Positions 8,241-14,463 of a DNA stretch of 30,164 nt are shown one piece after another (within the stretch, counting starts at the first letter, position 1; the number at the start of each line of letters is the position of its first letter). Under the pieces are notes generated by a model that saw only the letters and a list, made by a program, of their open reading frames with translations, did no database searches and was not told the origin of the DNA. Origin of the DNA: Bacteroidales bacterium UBA1189 (GTDB lineage: Bacteria > Bacteroidota > Bacteroidia > Bacteroidales > Bacteroidaceae); contig DBYJ01000050.1 in assembly GCA_002309805.1 (NCBI GenBank), positions 1-30,164 on the forward strand. The letters run 5' to 3'. The translations under genes and the position numbers were made by a program.

Positions 8241-8440
8241 AAGCTCAAATAAATTTTGCTTTTCGTTCGGCTTGACCTTCGGTCTAAAATGCTCACGCTC
8301 GGCAAAAAGAATAATTTTTTCTCTTTGCTCTCGCTTAATCGCATTTTTGCACTATCTTTAATCCCCTTCGGGGCTTTTAGATAGGCTGCGGCTCGGGCAA
8401 AGCAAAAAAACACGTGTTTTCTTGCTTTTCCTCTCGCCTT
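8241..8440. other. Gene-free repeat and promoter block upstream of the riboswitch
   Basis: No gene is supported between the acyltransferase and the riboswitch. The block holds two successive modules. Each has A/T-rich and 'GCTTTTCG'-like DNA ending in TTGCACTATCTTT (8348-8360 and 8440-8451). Between them lies CCCCTTCGGGGCTTTT, a short hairpin with a T-run. Positions 8353-8396 are identical over 44 nt to 14346-14389. A palindrome AAAACACGTGTTTT lies near 8407-8420. Confidence 0.6.
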
Positions 8441-8452
8441 GCACTATCTTTG
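8422..8452 (+). promoter_or_regulatory. Bacteroidetes-type promoter of the B12 operon
   Basis: TTGC at 8422-8425 and TATCTTTG at 8445-8452 are separated by 19 bp, an excellent match to the Bacteroidetes -33/-7 pattern. Transcription would start about 6-8 bp downstream, right at the first base of the riboswitch P1 stem (8457), which supports both calls. Confidence 0.8.
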
Positions 8453-8456
8453 CAGC

Positions 8457-8643
8457 GTCGTTGGTTCCAGAGGGTAAGGCAACCCGAAGGATAATTTGGA
8501 ATCCGGTGTGAATCCGGAACAGTACCTGCTGCTGTAAGTCCCGCCAACAACGTCTCCAGCACGCTTTTGCCACTGCCCGCAAGGGTGGGAAGGCGCTGGA
8601 AGACGGGGATAAGTCAGAAGACCGGCCAGCGACAACAACCATC
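8457..8643 (+). ncRNA. Cobalamin (B12) riboswitch
   Basis: The aptamer has the hallmarks of the cobalamin riboswitch family: GGAATCCGGTGTGAATCCGG near 8497-8516, the CTGCTGCTGTAAGTCCC block (8527-8543), GCCACTG (8568-8574) followed by AAGGGTGGGAAGGC, and the B12-box region GGATAAGTCAGAAGACC (8607-8623). The P1 stem closes between GTCGTTGG (8457-8464) and CCAGCGAC (8636-8643). The aptamer ends 32 bp before the first ORF. No intrinsic terminator is visible there, so control is probably at translation initiation. Bound cobalamin should lower expression of the downstream uptake operon. Confidence 0.95.
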
Positions 8644-8675
8644 CGCGCACCTGCAGGACTACGGGTAGGGAAGAC

Positions 8676-9614
8676 ATGAGAAAGGAACAGAAACATCAGT
8701 TAGTTGCTATCCTCTTACTATTTGCCATAGTAGTACAAACGGGATGCAGTCAGGAAGGGACGGACCCTCCCGACGGCCCCGACGTTCCTGATGTCCCCTC
8801 CGTATCCGCAGGTCGCGTGTTGGAATTCCTTCCAGCCCCTGGCCAGTTCGTGAACGAAGGGTACGAATGCCGCACGATGGACGAGGCGTGTCGCTATGCC
8901 GAGGAGCGTCTGGCTCAAGGCGTTTACGTCAGTCTTGGCGGCTTTGGCGGTTACATCGTCGTTGCCTTCGACCATCACGTCGTGAATGACGGAGGGTATA
9001 ATATCGCCATCACGGGCAACTCTGTCACCAATTCCTCAGAGCCTGGCATCGTCTGGGTGATGCGTGACGAGAACGGCAACGGATTGGCTGACGACACCTG
9101 GTATGAACTGCGCGGCTCGGAGTATGGCAAGGAAGAGACGTGGCAGGGGTATGCCGTCACCTACTATCGCCCTGCCGATTCGGGGCAGCCCGTGCGCTGG
9201 ACAGACAACTATGGTCAGGAGGGCGAAGTGGATTACTTGAAAGCCTACCACCGGCAGGATTCCTATTATCCTCTTTGGGTGGAGGCTGACAGCTATACGC
9301 TAACCGGCACACGCCTTGCGGCACGGAATGTGGATGTCAGCGGCAAGGGGACGTCGTGGTATAATCAGGACTTCCCTTGGGGCTATGCCGACAACTACAG
9401 CCCTACCGATATGCTTCGTGAGGGGAGCCGCGACAATCATTTCCGCATCAGCGATGCCGTTGGCGTCGACGGTAAGGAAGCTAACCTCCCGTACATTGAC
9501 TTTGTGAAAATCCAGACTGCCGTTAATGCCAAAAGCGGTTGGCTGGGCGAGCAATCGACGGAGGTTATTGCCGTCAAGGACTATAATATGATGAAGGATG
9601 GAGAGAAAGAATAA
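8676..9614 (+). CDS. Secreted lipoprotein of the B12-uptake operon, function unknown
   Basis: This 312-residue lipoprotein has signal peptide MRKEQKHQLVAILLLFAIVV with lipobox QTGC (C24). An Asp/Pro-rich linker (residues 28-45) follows, then a beta-rich domain starting at VLEFLPAPGQFVNEGY. Acidic stretches such as RDENGNGLADDTWYEL resemble a calcium-binding loop, and the C-terminal part includes YIDFVKIQTAVNAKSGWLGE. Similar proteins are often found beside btuB in Bacteroidetes and are usually named only 'cell surface protein'. As the first gene behind the cobalamin riboswitch it probably helps capture B12 or corrinoids at the outer membrane, but this is inferred from position only. Its stop overlaps the longest possible start of the next gene. 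Confidence 0.85.
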   Translation: MRKEQKHQLVAILLLFAIVVQTGCSQEGTDPPDGPDVPDVPSVSAGRVLEFLPAPGQFVNEGYECRTMDEACRYAEERLAQGVYVSLGGFGGYIVVAFDHHVVNDGGYNIAITGNSVTNSSEPGIVWVMRDENGNGLADDTWYELRGSEYGKEETWQGYAVTYYRPADSGQPVRWTDNYGQEGEVDYLKAYHRQDSYYPLWVEADSYTLTGTRLAARNVDVSGKGTSWYNQDFPWGYADNYSPTDMLREGSRDNHFRISDAVGVDGKEANLPYIDFVKIQTAVNAKSGWLGEQSTEVIAVKDYNMMKDGEKE

Positions 9615-9652
9615 AAAGTGCCGAATATCCTTCTATAAAGATGCGACACGTC

Positions 9653-9699
9653 ACATCTCCTATTTAGATGTTAGTCTGAGACGCAATATGTCGCGTCTC
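9653..9699. repeat. Two short palindromes spanning the btuB start
   Basis: ACATCT (9653-9658) pairs with AGATGT (9666-9671), and GAGACGC (9678-9684) pairs with GCGTCTC (9693-9699). The preferred btuB start codon (9688-9690) lies in the loop of the second hairpin. GCGACA at 9643-9648 can also pair with TGTCGC at 9689-9694, an alternative fold. The GAGACGC-loop-GCGTCTC layout resembles a palindromic repeat scattered through many bacterial genomes. Confidence 0.65.
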
Positions 9700-11682
9700 T
9701 ACAGGAGGACTATTTGTTTTTCTTTTTTATTCTTTTCTTCTTCATTATTGCTGCGGGCAGAGGTGACGGATTCGCTGACGAGGGCTCTCGATGAGGTAGT
9801 GGTGACGGCGTCACGCATGGAAAAGGAGACCATTCCCGTACAGGAACTATCCGGCGAAGGGCTGAAGAGGCTCTCCGTCTATAGCGTTGCCGACGCTTTA
9901 CGCTATTTCGCTGGATTGCAAATAAAGGATTACGGGGGTATCGGAGGATTGAAGACGGTGAATGTACGCAGTCTCGGCAGCCAGCATGTGGGTGTGTTTT
10001 ACGACGGCATCCAATTGGGTAATGCGCAGAACGGCGTCATCGACCTCGGACGCTTTTCGTTGGACAATATGGAGGCTGTCACGCTCTACAACGGGCAGAA
10101 GAGTGCCATCTTCCAGTCAGCCAAAGACTATGCTAGTGCCAGCGCTCTCTACCTCCAGACTCGCCGTCCACGACGCAACGGACTAAACATCGGCTTCAAG
10201 GGTGGCTCGTTTGATACCTACAATCCTTCGTTGCTGTGGGAACAACGTCTCGACTCTGCATGGGCTGTAAGCGTCAGTACCGAGTACATGCAGACCAGCG
10301 GCCGTTATCCTTTCCGCATCGTTAAGAAGGACGGCTACGACACTACGATGGTGCGCCAAAACGGCGATGTGCGTGCTTTGCGTGCCGAGGTGGCTCTCTT
10401 TGGCGACAAGGGACGTGATCATTGGATGGCCAAGGCTTATCTCTACGACTCAGGGCGGGGCTATCCGGGTGCAGCCGTACGCGAGGCGCCTGGGACTTTT
10501 ACCCATCAGGATCGTCAGTGGGATACCAATACCTTCGTGCAGGCCAGTTGGCGCCGTGCTGTCAGCTGGCGCTACACCTTACAGGCTCAGGCTAAGTATG
10601 CCTACGATTATCTGCACTATCGTTCCGATCCCCGTCTGGATGTCTCAACGATGTACATCGATAATACTTTCCGCCAACAGGAAGTCTATGCCTCCACCTC
10701 TCACCTTGTAGCTCTCACCCCTTGGTGGAATGCTTCTGCGGCTGCTGATATTCAGATGAATACGCTTGATGCCGACCTCACAGGCTTTGTCTATCCCACA
10801 CGCTATACCTTGCTTGCCGCTGCCTCTACACAAATGGAGTGGGGCGGTCTAAAGGTACAAGGTTCGGCACTTTTTACCCATGTTGATGATCACGTCCGCA
10901 ACGGGAACGGAGCAGGGCAGAGAGAACGGCTGACTCCCGCCTTGGTAGCCTCGTGGCGTCCCTTCCATACGACTGACTGGCATCTGCGGGCGTTCTATAA
11001 ACGCATCTTCCGTATGCCAACGCTGAACGACCTCTATTACACTTTCATCGGTAATGCCAATCTGAAGCCTGAAAATACAATACAATATAATATCGGCACC
11101 ACGTTGAGCCTGCCTCTCGATGGCTTTTGTTGGGACGTGCAAGCCGATGCCTATTACAACGAGGTGGAGAACAAAATCGTTGCCATGCCTGCCAGCAACC
11201 AGTTCCGCTGGACGATGATAAACCTTGGTTATGTGGAAATCCGTGGACTTGACGTTGCTGTGCAGGGCAGCTTCGTCACGTCTGCCGTTGGCCATGCCTT
11301 GCGCCTTACCTATACCTTCCAGCAGGCGCAGGACAAGACCGATGCCACCAGCCCTTGGTATGGCGGACAGATTCCCTATATCCCCTGCCATAGTGGCTCG
11401 GTTATCTACAGCGGCGACTATGGATTGTGGAATTGGAACTATAGCTTCATCTATACTGGCGAGCGTTACGAAGCCATCGCCAATATCCCTGAAAACTATG
11501 CTCAGCCTTGGTACACCCACGATGTCAGTTTTTCACGTCTCATTCCGCTCCGCCTGACTGCGCAGAGTGAACTTCGTCTGTCGCTAGAAGTGAATAATCT
11601 GTTGAATCAGGCTTACGAGGTGGTACAGTGCTATCCCATGCCTGGAAGGAATTGGAAACTTAAAGCCAACCTACTGTTGTGA
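9688..11682 (+). CDS. btuB: TonB-dependent outer-membrane receptor, BtuB-type (B12)
   Basis: This 664-residue receptor starts with a signal peptide (MSRLYRRTICFSFLFFSSSLLL) and a TonB-box-like DEVVVTASR. The plug domain follows (SVADALRYFAGLQIKDYGG, VNVRSLGSQHVGVFYDGIQLGNAQNGVIDLG), then a 22-strand-type barrel rich in alternating aromatic strands (FYKRIFRMPTLNDLYY, NLKPENTIQYNIG), ending GRNWKLKANLLL. There is no carboxypeptidase-like N-terminal domain, unlike SusC. I chose ATG 9688 because the signal peptide begins there. ATG 9598 would add 30 polar residues and overlap the preceding gene by 17 bp. Position behind a cobalamin riboswitch makes B12 or corrinoid uptake the likely role. The receptor family is certain and the substrate strongly inferred. 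Confidence 0.92.
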   Translation: MSRLYRRTICFSFLFFSSSLLLRAEVTDSLTRALDEVVVTASRMEKETIPVQELSGEGLKRLSVYSVADALRYFAGLQIKDYGGIGGLKTVNVRSLGSQHVGVFYDGIQLGNAQNGVIDLGRFSLDNMEAVTLYNGQKSAIFQSAKDYASASALYLQTRRPRRNGLNIGFKGGSFDTYNPSLLWEQRLDSAWAVSVSTEYMQTSGRYPFRIVKKDGYDTTMVRQNGDVRALRAEVALFGDKGRDHWMAKAYLYDSGRGYPGAAVREAPGTFTHQDRQWDTNTFVQASWRRAVSWRYTLQAQAKYAYDYLHYRSDPRLDVSTMYIDNTFRQQEVYASTSHLVALTPWWNASAAADIQMNTLDADLTGFVYPTRYTLLAAASTQMEWGGLKVQGSALFTHVDDHVRNGNGAGQRERLTPALVASWRPFHTTDWHLRAFYKRIFRMPTLNDLYYTFIGNANLKPENTIQYNIGTTLSLPLDGFCWDVQADAYYNEVENKIVAMPASNQFRWTMINLGYVEIRGLDVAVQGSFVTSAVGHALRLTYTFQQAQDKTDATSPWYGGQIPYIPCHSGSVIYSGDYGLWNWNYSFIYTGERYEAIANIPENYAQPWYTHDVSFSRLIPLRLTAQSELRLSLEVNNLLNQAYEVVQCYPMPGRNWKLKANLLL

Positions 11683-11683
11683 A

Positions 11684-12925
11684 ATGAAAAACGATATGTT
11701 TTGTAAATCCTGTAGAGACTTTGGCATTCGCGTCTTTCCCTTTGAGCTTTGCACATCGTCCTTCGCGATTCGGCAGAGCGAGCTGGCTCGCTTTGCTCTC
11801 GCTGCTTTGTTTGTTGTTCTTCTTTTATTATCGTCTTGTCGGGGAGAGGTGGAGATTGTTCCTTCTACCGGCACGCAGACGGGTGGGGCAGAGCCGTTGA
11901 AGTCTGTCAGCGGTTTCTATGTTCTCAACGAGGGCAACATGGGCTCCAATAAATGCACGCTCGACTGGTTCGACTATGCCACGGGCATCTATTCGAAGAA
12001 TATCTACCCCGAGCGCAATCCAGGCGTTGTGCAGGAGTTGGGCGATGTGGGCAACGATATTGGTGTCTATGGCTCGAAACTCTATGCCGTCATCAATTGC
12101 AGCCATTTTGTGGAAGTCATGGACGTCCGTACAGCTCGCCATCAAGCGCAGATTCCTATTCCCAATTGTCGCTATCTGGCTTTCGGCGGACGCTATGCCT
12201 ATGTCACCAGCTATGCCGGTCCTGTGCAGATAGACCCGAATGCGCGATTGGGCTATGTGGCTCGCGTGGATACAGCCACGTTGCAGATTGTCGATACCTG
12301 TACCGTGGGCTTTCAGCCTGAACAGATGGCTCTCTTCGGGGGAAAACTCTATGTTGCCAATTCGGGCGGCTACCGTGTTCCCGACTACGATAGGACAGTC
12401 AGCGTCATTGACCTTGCTACGTTCCGTGTCGTCAGGACTATCGACGTGGCACCCAACCTTCAGTACATGGCGGTTGATAAGCATCGCGGACTCATCTATG
12501 TCAGCAGCCGAGGTGATTATGCCGATGTCGGCTCAGCCATTCACGTCATCGACAGCCATACCGACGAGGTCGTCCGCACCATTGACCTTCCCTGTAGCGC
12601 CATGACCTTGCAGGGCGATTCGCTCTACGTCATCAGCCGCAGCCTGACCTGGCAAGCCGACGATGAGGCTCTGGCTAAATATGTCATTTATGACCTCCGT
12701 CGCGAGGAAATCGTTACTCTCGGCTTCATCACTGATGGCACCGATGCCGACATCACAGTCCCCTACGGACTTGCCGTTAATCCTGAAAACGGCGACATCC
12801 TCGTCACTGACGCCAAGGACTACGTTACCCCCGGTCGTCTGCATTGCTATAACCGTGCCGGCGTCCGCCACTGGTCCGTTACTACGGGCGATATCCCAGG
12901 GCACATCACATTTGTGGGAAAGTAG
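11684..12925 (+). CDS. btuG: BtuG-like beta-propeller surface lipoprotein (B12 capture)
   Basis: This 413-residue lipoprotein has lipobox LSSC at C52. Repeated YncE/YVTN-like blades follow: FYVLNEGNMGSNKCTLDW, YGSKLYAVINCSHFVEVMD, YVARVDTATLQIVDT, VSVIDLATFRVVRTI and IHVIDSHTDEVVRTIDL, ending with NPENGDILVTDAKDY. It fits a seven-bladed propeller. BtuG of Bacteroides is such a lipoprotein; it binds B12 very tightly on the cell surface and sits on BtuB. Gene order (2 bp after the BtuB-type gene) supports the same job here. The pre-lipobox region is unusually long (51 residues) and includes a hairpin AGCGAGC-TG-GCTCGCT at 11777-11792, so the N-terminus may have been altered by repeat DNA. The symbol is by homology of fold and context. 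Confidence 0.82.
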   Translation: MKNDMFCKSCRDFGIRVFPFELCTSSFAIRQSELARFALAALFVVLLLLSSCRGEVEIVPSTGTQTGGAEPLKSVSGFYVLNEGNMGSNKCTLDWFDYATGIYSKNIYPERNPGVVQELGDVGNDIGVYGSKLYAVINCSHFVEVMDVRTARHQAQIPIPNCRYLAFGGRYAYVTSYAGPVQIDPNARLGYVARVDTATLQIVDTCTVGFQPEQMALFGGKLYVANSGGYRVPDYDRTVSVIDLATFRVVRTIDVAPNLQYMAVDKHRGLIYVSSRGDYADVGSAIHVIDSHTDEVVRTIDLPCSAMTLQGDSLYVISRSLTWQADDEALAKYVIYDLRREEIVTLGFITDGTDADITVPYGLAVNPENGDILVTDAKDYVTPGRLHCYNRAGVRHWSVTTGDIPGHITFVGK

Positions 12926-12958
12926 TTTATGTTTAACCTTATAAAAATAGTAATCAAA

Positions 12959-13750
12959 ATGAAAAAGCATTTCATGTATCTGATGGCCCTCGCGGCCGTG
13001 TTCGCATTTGTAGCTTGTACTCCCGACGACGAGGACAGCTACACCGTCAAAACCCTTACCTTCGAAGGCTCCACTTGGGATGCCCTCATCGACACTCCCC
13101 AGTATGGTGGCAAGTTGCTCTACACTGAGTCGGGCGAGGGTGCTGCTACAAACTACTACAGCTGGAGCGATGCTACTACCCAGCTTCAGTCATCCGGCTT
13201 GGTCAATGCTTGGGGAAGCTATTGCTACTGGAATGGCGGTCAGGCTATTTCCAACTACACGATGACTGACCCTGAGGCAGCCAGCTATCAGACACAGCTC
13301 GCTGTCTGCACCAAGGGGGGCCACGGTGGATCGAAGAATTTCTGCGTCCATTTCGGCACCGGTGAGCCGGGAAGCCTTCCCGCCCTCATCTTTGCCGACG
13401 GTGTGGCACGCGTTATCGAGAGCATGTACGTCGTCAATACCGCCTACATGCAGTTTACGGTGAAGCATGGCGATGGATGGAGTTTCGACGGAGTCAAGGA
13501 AGGCCAGTATGCCGATGTGGTGGCCTACGGCTATGATGCCGAGGGTAAGCAGTCCACAAAGGCAACCTTCCGTCTTGTCGATGGCCCCGGCAAGGTCGTT
13601 TCCGATTGGACTATCTGGGACCTCACCGCGCTGGGCGAGGTAACGAAGGTCGAGTTTGCCGTTACGGGCAATGTCACCAACGACTACGGCTTTGCCCTCC
13701 CGGCCTACTTCGCCTACGATGACGTCGCCGTCCGCTTCCCGAAGAAGTAA
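12959..13750 (+). CDS. DUF4465-type lipoprotein of the B12 operon
   Basis: This 263-residue lipoprotein has signal MKKHFMYLMALAAVFAF and lipobox FVAC (C20), followed by an acidic PDDEDS linker. I chose ATG 12959 because this signal starts there; ATG 12929 would add ten residues. The rest is a beta-sandwich-like domain with DUF4465 features: an aromatic-rich start (FEGSTWDALID), YSWSDATTQL, NYTMTDPEAASYQTQLAVCTKGGHGGSKNF, WTIWDLTALGEVTKVEF and the final ALPAYFAYDDVAVRF. Such proteins recur in riboswitch-controlled B12 loci of gut Bacteroidetes and may be a second surface cobalamin-binding protein (compare the BtuH class). I am not certain that this subfamily is the same as BtuH. It is the last gene before a terminator. 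Confidence 0.85.
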   Translation: MKKHFMYLMALAAVFAFVACTPDDEDSYTVKTLTFEGSTWDALIDTPQYGGKLLYTESGEGAATNYYSWSDATTQLQSSGLVNAWGSYCYWNGGQAISNYTMTDPEAASYQTQLAVCTKGGHGGSKNFCVHFGTGEPGSLPALIFADGVARVIESMYVVNTAYMQFTVKHGDGWSFDGVKEGQYADVVAYGYDAEGKQSTKATFRLVDGPGKVVSDWTIWDLTALGEVTKVEFAVTGNVTNDYGFALPAYFAYDDVAVRFPKK

Positions 13751-13829
13751 TCTGTTTAATTCCCAACTGCCTCTTCCAGACAGCCAGTAATCTGTTCACT
13801 TCTCACTTTGTCGGTGGAGCAGATACCAG

Positions 13830-13876
13830 AGCAGCCTACCCAGCTTTCCGTAAGTTCAAGGTAGGCTGCTTTCATT
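13830..13876 (+). terminator. Terminator of the B12 operon
   Basis: AGCAGCCTACC (13830-13840) and its exact complement GGTAGGCTGCT (13860-13870) enclose a 19-nt loop, followed by a T-rich TTCATTTC. It is about 80 bp after the DUF4465 gene stop and fits an intrinsic terminator for the riboswitch-controlled operon. Confidence 0.8.
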
Positions 13877-13965
13877 TCTGCCCGATGCTCTTGCCCGCTT
13901 GCTCGTACCTTTCAGGCCGGAGCACGGAGTTCTTCATCCAGATGCCGCCCCGTAACGTTTCGTTG

Positions 13966-14013
13966 GACACGATGAGGCGTTTCGTTGAATACTGTGAAAC
14001 GTTTCATCGTCTG
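13966..14013. repeat. Imperfect 18-bp inverted repeat with GTTTC/GAAAC cores
   Basis: GACACGATGAGGCGTTTC (13966-13983) faces GAAACGTTTCATCGTCTG (13996-14013) with only a few mismatches around a 12-nt spacer. A third ACGTTTCGTTG copy lies just before it, near 13954-13964. It is between operons and could be a regulator site or a remnant of a mobile repeat. No gene is supported in 13751-14463 (a 127-codon frame there spans repeats). Confidence 0.5.
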
Positions 14014-14086
14014 GTAGAAGGCCTTTCCTGCATGTTTTCCCCTTTGTTTTCTTCCCAGCAAAAAACATGTGTTTTCTGTGTCCATA

Positions 14087-14243
14087 GGTGGAGGGGTGGA
14101 GGGGTGTGGAGGGGTTTTTTAAAGAGATTCCATAAAAAAATAGAAAAATACCCCTTTCACATGCAAAACCTCATGTGGGGATTTTTGTATTTTTTTTCTG
14201 TACTTCTAATAAAAACCCCTCCACACCCCTCCACCCTTCCACC
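14087..14243. repeat. 157-bp foldback (MITE-like) palindromic element
   Basis: The outer arms are GGTGGAGGGG-rich DNA (14087-14120) and the complementary CCCCTCCACACCCCTCCACC type (14211-14243). Inner arms of A/T-rich DNA with ACCCC...CACATG and CATGTGGGG lie around 14149-14180, with a short unpaired centre. The whole element folds back on itself. It has no coding capacity, and I could not define a flanking target-site duplication by eye. Confidence 0.65.
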
Positions 14244-14345
14244 ATTTCTGCCATCTCTCATGGCCTAATTCGCAGTAATAAACTGCTCCGCCAATGTTTG
14301 ACGCTAAAATCCCAAATATAATTTGGATTTTCGCTCGCTTACTCG

Positions 14346-14436
14346 TATCTTTAATCCCCTTCGGGGCTTTTAGATAGGCTGCGGCTCGGAAAAGCAAAAA
14401 TAAATTTTGCTTTTCGCTCGCCTTGCACTATCTTTG
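14346..14436 (+). promoter_or_regulatory. Promoter block of the DUF6057 gene pair
   Basis: TTTG at 14406-14409 and TATCTTTG at 14429-14436 are separated by 19 bp, an excellent Bacteroidetes promoter about 30 bp before the first start codon. The 44 nt at 14346-14389, which include CCCCTTCGGGGCTTTT, are identical to 8353-8396 before the B12 operon. A weaker TATCTTTA box (14346-14353), with TTTG at 14322-14325, forms a possible upstream second promoter. Confidence 0.75.
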
Positions 14437-14463
14437 CCTGCGAAAAGCAGTAGATAGTCGTTT

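Noticed and set aside
8219..8696. Minus-strand frames across the riboswitch and its promoter block
   Set aside because: They share AAAYLKAPKGIKD-like peptides with another frame at 14206-14397 only because of the 44-nt repeat; no independent coding signal.
13885..14268. A 127-codon + frame between the B12 operon and the DUF6057 gene
   Set aside because: It crosses an inverted repeat and the 157-bp foldback element and has a low-complexity, repeat-made product.
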